From NCBI RefSeq assembly GCF_000330505.1, contig NW_004191594.1:119389-154000 (forward strand): a DNA stretch of 34,612 bases, given 5' to 3'. Below are positions 8,913-18,500 of this stretch, piece by piece. How positions within the stretch are numbered: position 1 is the first letter of the stretch; every line of letters begins with the position of its first letter. The DNA comes from Entamoeba invadens IP1. Its lineage: Eukaryota > Evosea > Mastigamoebida > Endamoebidae. The translations under genes and the position numbers were made by a program. Under the pieces are notes generated by a model, which did no database searches, had not been told where the DNA came from, and saw only the letters and a program-made list of their open reading frames with translations.

Positions 8913-10058
8913 ATGCTAGGACGACTAAGTCCATCCCATACAGTGATTTTACACAAACTTACGAATGGTGTAAAAATGCTCGGGGTGGTGATGAGTGGCT
9001 ACAACAGAGTGAGTAGTGTTGTTCATATCCCAACGGGGAGTTTTGACGACCCGCCACAGCGTGACGGGCTCTCTCATTTCACTGAGCACGTGCTGCTCAG
9101 AGGAAATGCTGAGTATCCCGTCAGCGCACTTTATAGAATGAATCAATCTGAAAAGCTACTTGTCTCTGGTTCGACGAGTCGGGAATACACCCAATTTCTC
9201 AGTGAAAGTAATAAAGGGACTCGAGATCTTTCAGTGATGCTTAATATGGTGACTGCTCCAAGATTTAAGAACGAAGTTGTAGAGTATGAGAAACAGATTG
9301 TCTCAGCTGAGCGGAGACAAGTAAGTAAAGAGAAGAGTTCGGTTTATGTGCAACGGGTACATGAAGAGTTGTTTGGGAAGTCAACTGCGTTTGGGCATGA
9401 TATTCTCGGGAGTGAAGAGTCCGTTCGGTCTTTCAGTGCAGAAGATGTGTCGAAGTTTTATAATCAAAAATATCGGATCGGTCAGTGTCTTTTCGGGGTT
9501 TTGGCGGGCGACCAGCATACTGTTAATAATGTTTTTCAAGTAGTGGAGAGAGCACTCTCTGAGTATTGTTGTAGTAATGCCCATAGTTACAAAATAGTTT
9601 CTCATAGTTCTCATAACCATTCTCTGATAAGACACCCGAAATGTTGTGACCATAACAAATGTATTATTCGGAAAACCACCGAAGAGAGTATGACTGTTGC
9701 GGATGTGACTGCTTATGTTCTTAACCGAGAGAATGAAGCGTTTCATATACCGTATAAGAGTGTTGATATTGTTATATCGACGAAGGATATAGCGAAGAAT
9801 ACCATTTGTGTGAATGACGAAGTTATACAAAGTTACTTGAACGATGTGAGAACACATTTTCATCGCACACCACTGTCTGTCCTCAATTATTATTTACAGT
9901 TTGTTTTTTCTTTCATTGCAAGTACAGAAATAACAAGTAGAAAAGCAACACGGGCACAATTTATCGAAAGAAACTTTGCTGTGGAAGACGAGGCTGAACG
10001 AGTCCGGGCGATTTCAAAGGGTTCCTTAGAACGGTATCTGCTGGGTAAATTTGAGTAA
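8913..10058 (+). CDS. M16 (insulinase/processing-peptidase family) zinc peptidase, single unit
   Basis: 381 residues. The N-terminal half is a typical M16 domain with the inverted zinc motif HFTEH (55-59). A downstream Glu in VSAERRQ (E133) comes 73 residues after the second His, close to the family spacing. A further conserved block is FGHDILGSEESVRSFSAEDV (160-179). All residues needed for zinc binding appear present. It aligns in style with the beta subunit of mitochondrial processing peptidase and bacterial homologues. The C-terminal half (about 215-381) is weak, His/Cys-rich and not clearly M16. At 381 residues it is shorter than usual single-unit members (about 430-480). Arginine codons are often CGG or CGA (at least nine CGG), unlike the AGA-dominated neighbours. 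That suggests low expression or foreign origin. Substrate and location are unknown. Confidence 0.8.
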   Translation: MLGRLSPSHTVILHKLTNGVKMLGVVMSGYNRVSSVVHIPTGSFDDPPQRDGLSHFTEHVLLRGNAEYPVSALYRMNQSEKLLVSGSTSREYTQFLSESNKGTRDLSVMLNMVTAPRFKNEVVEYEKQIVSAERRQVSKEKSSVYVQRVHEELFGKSTAFGHDILGSEESVRSFSAEDVSKFYNQKYRIGQCLFGVLAGDQHTVNNVFQVVERALSEYCCSNAHSYKIVSHSSHNHSLIRHPKCCDHNKCIIRKTTEESMTVADVTAYVLNRENEAFHIPYKSVDIVISTKDIAKNTICVNDEVIQSYLNDVRTHFHRTPLSVLNYYLQFVFSFIASTEITSRKATRAQFIERNFAVEDEAERVRAISKGSLERYLLGKFE

Positions 10059-10548
10059 AACGTTTTGTGTACTTGAACTGTTCCTTATAAAACTTTCTCA
10101 AATTTTCCCAAATAGTTTTCGATGTTTCTGAGTTTCATATGACAATCTTCTATGTTCTTATGGTCGTGTTGTGTTCTTATGTCCCTTTCTATGTGTTTAA
10201 GCACTCACTGTGTGTTTTCTTGTGAGTGTTTTTCTATCGTCAATTATTCGTTTATTTTAGTAGAAAAGGTGTGTTGGGAGTTAAGCTTCAAAAAATGGGC
10301 AAGGAACCCTACTTTTCTTTAAATAGTGTTCCCCGCCCAAAAACACGAATAGACAAAAAGTGAAGTTGATATTTGTTTTTCATAATAGGAGGATTTCCTA
10401 GAGAGAGGCGTTAATGTGGGGTGTTTATAATTGAAAATTGATTGTTTGAAGAAGGAGCGAAACTGTAAAATAATAACGAGTTAGTGACCTGAAAGGGTTT
10501 ACAAAACAGTATTTAAGCGGACTTTATGGCACTGATATCATTCATTAA
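10059..10548. other. Intergenic region with hairpins and short open frames
   Basis: This stretch is noticeably less A/T-rich than other spacers. Arms cactcac (10202-10208) and gtgagtg (10222-10228) form a 7-bp stem. tgggcaaggaac (10296-10307) and gttccccgccca (10328-10339) pair at 10 of 12 positions. On (-) a 38-codon frame at 10085-10201 is open, ending in a coiled-coil-like peptide, with an internal ATG but no start at its 5' end. On (+) an ATG at 10295 opens 22 codons. None is strong enough to call a gene. The 3' part holds the promoter of the RRM gene. Confidence 0.45.
10509..10518 (+). promoter_or_regulatory. TATA-like element of the RRM gene
   Basis: gtatttaagc lies 31-40 bases before the ATG at 10549, matching the Entamoeba TATA-like consensus GTATTTAAA(G/C) in both sequence and spacing. 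Confidence 0.75.
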
Positions 10549-10927
10549 ATGACCAGATTGTATGTTGGATCACTCCCATTCTCATTCGACGACGACAAGT
10601 TGAGAGCCGAGTTCGAATCATTCGGTACCATTACTGACACTAAAGTCATTGTTGATAGAGACTCTGGAAAATNNNNNNNNNNNNNNNNNNNNNNNNNNNN
10701 NNNNNNNNNNNNNNNNNNNNNNNNNNNNNNNNNNNNNNNNNNNNNNNNNNNNNNNNNNNNNNNNNNNNNNNNTCAAAGTCGATGTCTCAAGACCAAGAGA
10801 AGGTGGAGAAAGAAGAGGCGGTTTCAGAGGAGGAGACAGAGGTGATAGAGGTGATAGAAGAGACGGTGGAGATAGAAGAGGTGGTTATGAAAGAAGAGAT
10901 AGAAAACCAAGAAATGATGACGAATAA
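10549..10927 (+). CDS. RNA-binding protein, RRM plus RGG/RDG tail, interrupted by assembly gap
   Basis: The 5' part encodes the start of an RNA-recognition motif: RLYVGSLPFSF (3-13) is RNP2, followed by DDKLRAEFESFGTITDTKVI. The 100 N at 10673-10772 remove the RNP1 half of the domain. After the gap the frame resumes with KVDVSRPRE, the usual last strand of an RRM. A tail of about 50 residues of Gly/Arg/Asp repeats (GGFRGGDRGDRGDRR and similar) ends at TAA 10925-10927. This architecture resembles small glycine-rich or nucleolin-tail-type RNA-binding proteins that act in mRNA processing. The two halves are in different frames across exactly 100 N. Continuity requires the true gap to be a multiple of three, so 100 N is a placeholder length. 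Confidence 0.85.
10673..10772. other. Assembly gap (100 N)
   Basis: A run of exactly 100 undetermined bases, the conventional size for a gap of unknown length. It sits inside the RRM coding sequence. From normal RRM length I infer about 35 missing residues, roughly 105 bases. Confidence 0.98.
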
Positions 10928-11644
10928 ATTAAAATAAATGATTGCTTTCGTGCTATTTTATATTTTTAATATTATCCAATAAACATAATTCGATCTATTT
11001 CAAATTATAAAAATAAAAGTAAAATATAATTTTTTTATTATATAAACAAAATAATTTACTCTTTAATTAATTAATAACTAATAAGTTAATTTCAAAATTT
11101 TAATTTATCTTATTATAAAATATTTTATTAAATAAATATAGTTTATAAAATAATCACTATCAAATAAATATATTTAATAAATATATTTAATTATTAATTA
11201 AATAGTTATTAATATAATCAGGATCTATAATATAAAGTTAATTTAATTAAAAATTTAACTACAAATTCTGATTTATTTAAACTATTTAGTAAAAATAGTA
11301 TAGTTGTTTGTGATGAAAAAAATTTAAATAAATTATAAAAAAAATTTGTATATTTTTTTTATTAATTAAAAATAAAATAACAAATTACTTAAATAATTAT
11401 GTTTTGTTGGTTATTTGTATCATTTTTTTTATAATAATGAATTGTTATTTTATTTATTTGCCAAATAAAATTAATTGAAATATAATTATACAAAATTATA
11501 TTAACATTTTGTGAGTTATTAAGTTACATTATTATAAAAACTTAAAATTCTTTGAGAAAAAGAACTATGTATTAATCGTTTATCAGATTCAAGTTTTTGA
11601 GTAAAAAATAGTATTTAAAGATCAATCAAATAATAAATATTCAA
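10928..11644. other. AT-rich intergenic region upstream of actin 1
   Basis: About 700 bases of very AT-rich sequence. The only element I can support is the TATA-like box at 11611-11620. Short TTAATTAA-type palindromes are abundant but expected from composition. Confidence 0.55.
11611..11620 (+). promoter_or_regulatory. TATA-like element of actin copy 1
   Basis: gtatttaaag is an exact match to the Entamoeba TATA-like consensus, 25-34 bases before the ATG. The short leader ends in attcaaATG, consistent with an initiator next to the start codon. Confidence 0.85.
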
Positions 11645-12778
11645 ATGGGAGAAGAAGGAGAAGTACAAGCACTTGTCGTAGACAATGGATCTGGTATGTG
11701 CAAGGCCGGTTTTGCTGGTGATGACGCCCCAAGAGCTGTCTTCCCATCAATTGTTGGCAGACCAAAACAAGTTTCAGTCATGGCTGGTATGGGCAACAAG
11801 GACACCTATGTTGGAGATGAAGCACAATCAAAGAGAGGTATCTTGACTTTGAAGTACCCAATTGAGCACGGTATCGTCAATAATTGGGACGATATGGAGA
11901 AGATCTGGCACCACACTTTCTACAACGAGCTCAGAATTGCACCAGAAGAGCACCCAGTCCTTTTGACTGAAGCCCCAATGAACCCAAAGGCTAACAGAGA
12001 AAAGATGACACAAATCATGTTCGAGACTTTCAACGTCCCAGCCATGTACGTTGGAATTCAAGCTGTCCTTTCATTGTATGCCTCTGGTAGAACAACTGGT
12101 ATTGTCATGGATTCTGGTGATGGTGTTTCTCACTGCGTCCCAATCTATGAAGGTTTCTCACTCCCACACGCCATCCTCAGAATTGATCTTGCTGGTCGTG
12201 ATCTCACTGACTACCTCATGAAGATCTTGACTGAAAGAGGTTATGCTTTCACCACAACTGCTGAAAGAGAAATTGTTAGAGACATCAAGGAGAAGCTCTG
12301 CTATGTTGCTCTTGACTTCAACGAAGAAATGCAAAAGGCTGCTTCATCATCAGAACTCGAGAAATCATACGAACTTCCAGATGGTCAAGTCATCACCATT
12401 GGCAACGAGAGATTCAGATGCCCAGAAGCACTCTTCCAGCCATCATTCCTTGGTATGGAAGCATCAGGTATTCACGAGACAACTTACAACTCAATCATGA
12501 AGTGCGATGTCGATATCAGAAAGGACTTGTACGGAAACATCGTCTTGTCTGGTGGAACATCAATGTACCCAGGCATCAACGACAGACTTGAGAAGGAGAT
12601 GGTTGCACTTGCACCACCAACAATGAAGATCAAGGTCATTGCACCACCAGAGAGAAAGTACTCTGTCTGGATTGGAGGCTCAATTCTTGCCTCATTGTCC
12701 ACTTTCCAAAACATGTGGATCACCAAGGAAGAGTACGACGAGTCTGGCCCAGCCATCGTCCACAGAAAGTGCTTCTAA
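11645..12778 (+). CDS. Actin, copy 1
   Basis: A full-length actin of 377 residues, ending in HRKCF. Hallmarks are visible along the whole length: [20 protein letters not shown] (nucleotide-binding loop 1), [25 protein letters not shown] (phosphate loop 2, with Cys following) and [12 protein letters not shown]. It is the filament-forming cytoskeletal protein that drives amoeboid motility and phagocytosis. Codon use is strongly biased (AGA for Arg, CCA for Pro, TCA for Ser), as for a highly expressed gene. No intron. The protein is identical to actin copy 2 on the other strand. By eye the coding sequences differ at about 13 positions, all synonymous, while the flanks are unrelated. Confidence 0.99.
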   Translation: MGEEGEVQALVVDNGSGMCKAGFAGDDAPRAVFPSIVGRPKQVSVMAGMGNKDTYVGDEAQSKRGILTLKYPIEHGIVNNWDDMEKIWHHTFYNELRIAPEEHPVLLTEAPMNPKANREKMTQIMFETFNVPAMYVGIQAVLSLYASGRTTGIVMDSGDGVSHCVPIYEGFSLPHAILRIDLAGRDLTDYLMKILTERGYAFTTTAEREIVRDIKEKLCYVALDFNEEMQKAASSSELEKSYELPDGQVITIGNERFRCPEALFQPSFLGMEASGIHETTYNSIMKCDVDIRKDLYGNIVLSGGTSMYPGINDRLEKEMVALAPPTMKIKVIAPPERKYSVWIGGSILASLSTFQNMWITKEEYDESGPAIVHRKCF

Positions 12779-13507
12779 TCTATTTTCATGTCCTATTCTA
12801 TTGCTTAAATAATCTATAACATCTTTACTAATAATTATTATATTTAAAATTTGTAATTATAGATTTTACTAGAATTTATATTTTTTGATAAAACATTTTT
12901 TGTTTTAAATTATTAAATTGTTATAAATAAATATTTATAATTACTTTGTCTCTATATTTTTACAAATAAAAACTACAGTTGATTATGTAATTATCACATG
13001 AATTAAAATTACTGTTTTATCTTAAAGTTATTAATTTCTTTGATATTTTGAATAATTAAATACTTAAAAATTAAAATTGGCAACCAAATCCAAATATTTA
13101 AAAATGACTATCTAAAAATATAAAAAAACAAAATGTCCAATTTTTTGAACTTTATCATTATCCAATATTTGTAACTTTTTATTTTATGGTCAAAATTGTT
13201 TATCAAATTATTTTTATTTTTTTAGACAATTGTTAATTCTCAAGAATATATTGTAATTAAGAAATAAAGTGGATTTATTTCCAATTTTCGCTATTAAAGT
13301 GGGTTACAATCTTAAATATAAATGTAACAAGGATTTTTAAAATGGGTGATAAATAAACATTCACAAAATTGAACTTTTAGAGAAGCTCTATCATTATTCA
13401 ATCATTCAACAACAGGCCACACAAGACTATCTGATTGGGATTATAATACTCATTACAATTTAATTCAAATTTTCATATAAAAGCACATCAATGAAATAAA
13501 TCACAGT
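12779..13507. other. AT-rich intergenic region
   Basis: Actin 3' flank, then the alkylsulfatase promoter region. A TATA-like catataaaag is at 13474-13483, 25-34 bases before the ATG. I see no other gene or repeat. Confidence 0.55.
13474..13483 (+). promoter_or_regulatory. TATA-like element of the alkylsulfatase gene
   Basis: catataaaag is correctly spaced from the ATG at 13508. It is a looser match than the actin element. Confidence 0.55.
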
Positions 13508-15430
13508 ATGGCAAGTTCCTTTGTAAAGGCCACAAATGCCAAAGTACTCACTGAATTGGATTTTTCTGATCGACAAGACTTTGATGATTCAAACCATGGT
13601 TTTATCTGTTCAGTTGATAGCGGAGTCATAATGAACAATTTTGGCTTTAAGGCCTTTAACGTTCATGATACTGATTTCCTTGAAAAAGCATGTCCAGATA
13701 CTGTCAACCCATCACTTTGGAGACAATGCCAATTGACTCGTATTCATGGTCTTTTTGAATTGATTCCTGGCAAATTGTATCAATTCAGAGGTTTTGATAT
13801 AGCCAACATGTCTTTTATTAAAGGAGATAAAGGATGGATAGTCATCGACACTTTGTGTTCCATTGAAGCAGCCGCTGTTGGTCTCAAATTGTTACGAGAA
13901 AAAGTAGCAAATTTACCAGTCACTGCCACTATTTTGACGCATTCACATGGAGACCATATAAGAGGGATGGAAGGGGTATTAGAAGAAAATACATTATTAG
14001 TTGTTCCAAAGGATCTTTTCAAAATGAATTTCTCAGAAGAACTTCTTGGTGGAATTGCAATGGGGAGAAGAAGTTGTTATCAATTTGGAAATTATTTAGA
14101 AAAGAGTGAGAAAGGTTGGGTCGGGTGTGGTCTGGGGACCATTGCATCATATGGCACTCCATCTACTTTCCAGAAATTTGATGCTAAAAATCTCATTGAA
14201 ATTTGTGAAGACAAAACTTTGGCAATTGATGGAATTACAGTCGACTTCATGTATACTCCAAATGCAGAAGCCCCAACTGAAATGATGATGTACTTCCCAC
14301 AATTGAAGGCAGTTTGTACTGCAGAAGAAATCAATAGGACTCAACACAATTTGTATACACTAAGAGGTGCTGTTGTGAGAAATGGAAAAGACTGGGCTAA
14401 ATACATTGACAATATCTTAGCAAAATATTCTGATAATTTGGAAGTCTCTTTTGGCTCACACGACTGGCCAACTTTTGGAAACAAAAGAATAGTCGAGTAC
14501 TACGAGAAACAAAGAGATATGTACAAATACATCCATGACCAAACCTTGAGACAAGCGAACTTGGGGACAACAATTCATGAGTTACCAGAAAAAGTTATAT
14601 TGCCACACAGTTTGTCTTCGGTGTTTTATAATCGGGGGTATTATGGAACAGTACAACACAATTGTAAAGGGCAGTATCAATACTATCTTGGTTTCTATGA
14701 TGGAAATCCAGCTAACTTGAACCCACTATCACCAGTGAAATTATCAGAGAAATATGTCGAATCAATGGGAGGTGAAGAGAAGTGTATAGAAATAGCAAAA
14801 GGTGCATTTGAAAGTGGGGAATACCAATGGGCAATTACTTTATTAAATCATGTTGTTTTCAAGAATCCGAGAAATTTTGAAGCTCGAAAATTCTTAGCAG
14901 AAGTCTACAGACAGAATGCGTTTATGCAAGAGAGCGCAGTATGGAGAAACATATATTTGACTGGTGCAAAGGAGCTTGATGATTTCAAATACATACAAAA
15001 ACAAGATGAACAGAAAAATGAGACAATAAATGAACAAATTTCGAATGAAGGTAATGAAATTGCAAGCACACAACTACTCATGAAATTGCCTTTTAATCAC
15101 CTCTTTGACTTTTTGGGAGTTTGTATGGAGCCAATTTCCGTTGAAAATGTGTGTGCTATTATTAACTTTAACTTTATTGATACACAAGAGACAGGAAGTG
15201 TTTTACTGAAAAACTCTGTTTTGAATAACAGAGAAAAAATGGACAAATCGCCAACACTTTCAGTGAAGTGCACCAAAGTGGATTTAGTGAAACTAGTTGT
15301 CCACAAACTTACAAAAGACGAATTTTTAAAAACAAAAGAAACAGTTGTTGAGGGAATCAAAGAAGACCTTTTCACGTTCATATCAGCACTTAAGGTCCCA
15401 TTCCCAGATTTCCCAATTATTGAACCTTAA
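13508..15430 (+). CDS. Alkylsulfatase (SdsA1/BDS1-like, metallo-beta-lactamase fold)
   Basis: Predicted to hydrolyse primary alkyl sulfate esters to alcohol and sulfate using two zinc ions. Residues about 70-345 form the metallo-beta-lactamase domain with THSHGDH (144-150). Further predicted ligands are in TPNAEAPTEM (250-259), CTAEEINRTQHNLYTLRGA (270-288) and FGSHDWPTFG (315-324, His318). These blocks match the alkylsulfatase subfamily rather than glyoxalase-type enzymes. A helical dimerisation domain follows (about 365-500). The C-terminal SCP2-like domain (about 520-640) is typical of these enzymes and may bind the alkyl chain. The length of 640 is normal for the family. No signal peptide, so probably cytosolic. 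The family is mostly bacterial and fungal, so lateral transfer is likely. It may act on Entamoeba sulfolipids (inference). Confidence 0.9.
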   Translation: MASSFVKATNAKVLTELDFSDRQDFDDSNHGFICSVDSGVIMNNFGFKAFNVHDTDFLEKACPDTVNPSLWRQCQLTRIHGLFELIPGKLYQFRGFDIANMSFIKGDKGWIVIDTLCSIEAAAVGLKLLREKVANLPVTATILTHSHGDHIRGMEGVLEENTLLVVPKDLFKMNFSEELLGGIAMGRRSCYQFGNYLEKSEKGWVGCGLGTIASYGTPSTFQKFDAKNLIEICEDKTLAIDGITVDFMYTPNAEAPTEMMMYFPQLKAVCTAEEINRTQHNLYTLRGAVVRNGKDWAKYIDNILAKYSDNLEVSFGSHDWPTFGNKRIVEYYEKQRDMYKYIHDQTLRQANLGTTIHELPEKVILPHSLSSVFYNRGYYGTVQHNCKGQYQYYLGFYDGNPANLNPLSPVKLSEKYVESMGGEEKCIEIAKGAFESGEYQWAITLLNHVVFKNPRNFEARKFLAEVYRQNAFMQESAVWRNIYLTGAKELDDFKYIQKQDEQKNETINEQISNEGNEIASTQLLMKLPFNHLFDFLGVCMEPISVENVCAIINFNFIDTQETGSVLLKNSVLNNREKMDKSPTLSVKCTKVDLVKLVVHKLTKDEFLKTKETVVEGIKEDLFTFISALKVPFPDFPIIEP

Positions 15431-15520
15431 AACCAAATTCAAGTTTTATTCTTCTATTTGTGTTTGTTGTTTAATCAAAAGATGATAAATAAATGTTCAA
15501 TTCACTATACAACATTATAA
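15431..15520. terminator. Short convergent spacer between two stop codons
   Basis: Only 90 bases separate the stop codons of the alkylsulfatase (+) and the intact kinase (-). The 3' processing signals of both genes must lie here or overlap the opposite gene. Several AATAAA/TAAAT-like runs are present (around 15486-15493), but I cannot single out a functional one. Confidence 0.4.
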
Positions 15521-18500
15521 TCACTTGAGACTTCCATATAATTGAGTAAGCTCTTCAACAACTTCTTTAATCTTCGCACGGCGCTCGAAATGGTGTTCCC
15601 AACATCTGCTTGTGATATTTCTGGTTCGTTCGTCTATCTCATCCAAATCAGGGCGAAGTCCTTTACACACGTTATCTGCTATGTCCCACGACTTGATCTT
15701 TTCTGGATCATATGCGTATCCCCATTTAAACGTTTCATAGAGTGTCATCCCAACTGAGAATATATCAGCAGGTTTCTCGTAATGTTTTCTGTCCAACACC
15801 TCCGGTGCCATGAACTTTGGAGTTCCGACTCCTTTTGTGAATGTCGAATTAATTAATATGGCATTCACATTTCTCGATGATCCGAAGTCTGTAATCTTCG
15901 CATTGACCTTGACGTTCTCTTCCAGTGAAGTGATCAGCAAATTGTCTGGTTTAATGTCTCTATGTAATATTGAGTTGTTATGTAAATACTCAACACCTCT
16001 AGCCAAATCCAACATGAATTTAATTTTCATTTTGGGTGTCGGGTGGACTAAAACCATTGACTTCTCCATCAAATCTCTTAATGATCCATATTGAGCTAAT
16101 TCGGTGACCATACATATCTTATTTCTTATCATCACAGCACCATAGAAATAAATGGTGTAATCACACCGAAATTTATCGAGCATTTTCACTTCCGTTTTAA
16201 ACTCGTCAAGTGCATCGTCGTCAATGGTTCTCAATTTCTTAATTGCGACTGTGTTGTTTTTGAATTTTCCTTTGTACACAATCCCAAAGGAACCTTCTCC
16301 GATTTTCTCTACAATTTGTAACTCATCGGGGTCAATGGAAGTTGATAACTCAGTCTGAGCGTCAACCTGAATTGTGTCAATTTGTTCATTATGGTCTTTC
16401 ATTATGAGAGAGACTATACTTATACTCTGAACTATATGACATGTACATATCGGGGTAAGTGAAACGCTGACTACACAACCTTCATTTGCACGCAGGAAGA
16501 ATATATTTGGTGTAATTTCAATGTCGGTTTTCTCGTTGTTTTCTGTTGTTATGACTTGGAACTTCACGGCCTTATTCATTACATTTCCTATTTTGAATGT
16601 TTCAACACTTTTTGTACAAATTGGGATAAGTCCCTGTTCATCCTTTGCATTATCTTCATGATCAAATTTGAGTACCTTTTTCGTCACTACAATGCCCACA
16701 GAAAGCTTTTCGAATTGTTTCATGAACTCTTCATCTTTAACTTTTAAAGGAAAGATGCCAAGTTTCTTACGAAGTGAATTCGTTTGTATTCTTTTTAACG
16801 AAAAGTACACACACATTGTTGTTGCAATGATAAGAAGCACAAACACAAATATACTAAATACAACCCAGAACAGATTTGTATTGCGTTCTTGACAACTTTC
16901 ACCATTGAAACCAAGTTTATATATTTTCTCACACTCAATACATTTTGAATGTGTTACCTTCACGCAGTGAATACTTTTCATCTTCACACAAGTCGCGTTC
17001 GATAAAAGAATTTCGTCTCTTTTACACCCAGTGCACTTCCGGTCGGAGTTACATGTCTCACACATATCAGGACATTTCTTGCACTCAGACATGTATTTAT
17101 AATAGTGACTGTCACACTCAGAACATCCATTTTCTGTGACTTCAACTGCACACCCTTCAATACCACTTTTAGGAGAACAGACACTCCCATTTCTAAAATA
17201 GTTGTATCCACATGTAATACATTGGGTGTTTGTGTTTACACAAGTGTAACACGACTCATCACATGGGAAGCACTCAAGCTCTTTCAAGAAGTACCCATCA
17301 TTGCACTCCGGACATTTTCCTTGTGGCGTGTACCACACACATTTTGTATCCAATTCAATGTTTGAACTACACTGCTCATTAGACAAATACATTTCCGAAG
17401 AACATGAATAACATATATTCGACCTTGTAATACACCTTTCACATGTTGAAGCACATGCTTGGCAGCGCAAATTTTTGTCTGAGTAAAACGAGTCTTCGCA
17501 CGACAAACAACCCAAGTTTGTGGCAATTTTACACACTGGAGACTTGACTTTCTCACACTTCCCATCAACATTGAAATAGTCTGGTTCACACTCAATGCAC
17601 AATTTATTGTTATAGATCACACAATTACTTATACGTTTAGCGCACATACCTTGCATCGTCATAACGTAATTCTCATCACACTCCAAACAGTTGTTGTTTG
17701 TCGAGTTTTTATCAATGCAATGTGAGCTTTCGCATGTCTTATTGGACGTGAGATAATAGAAATCGTCACATTGTAAAATTGCGCTATTTGTGCATTTTAC
17801 AACATTTTCAGTGCACTTGTGACATACCCCATCATTCAAATAAAAACCATCCAAACATTCCAAAATTGAAGTTGTTGACACTCTTTTACTCTCTTCAGCT
17901 AACATACACGTCCCATTTTGTAATATATAGTGATTATTGATATCACAAATAAAGCATCTATCATTGAAATAATCAACACAATTTGAAGGCGTATGTTCAC
18001 TTGAACAATTCATTCTTGAAATGCCATTATCCAAACAGTTTACACAATGGTTGTGTGTCGTGTGGACACAACTTTCATCATTGTTTTCAATGCAAATGCC
18101 ATCAACTAATATGAACCCATCGTCACACATAGAACACCTTTCACTATTAATTGGGCGCGTGCAGTTCTTCGGTCCTGCGAGGCATGTTGTAAAATCTTTG
18201 CTTGGGTAAAAGTATTTACCACACTCAATACTTTTGATTCTTAAACATTTGTGTGACTGAGACGTGAGAATTCCATAATTACACAATGTGGATTTATCAC
18301 CATTCACATAATATCCATTCTTTGCAATAACCAACATATCAAATGTAATTTGAATAGTTTGGACATTAAAAGTATTAAGTTGACAATGAAGTGAAATTAC
18401 ATTGTTTTCTTTTGAACAGAATGTGACAATGTTATTATCCACTTGTATAATATTCTTTGGTTCAAAGTTGTTATCTGATGAACAGTTTACTGAAACGGTA

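Noticed and set aside
9381..9863. 160-codon frame on (-) opposite the M16 gene
   Set aside because: The (+) frame carries recognisable M16 motifs; the antisense frame has none.
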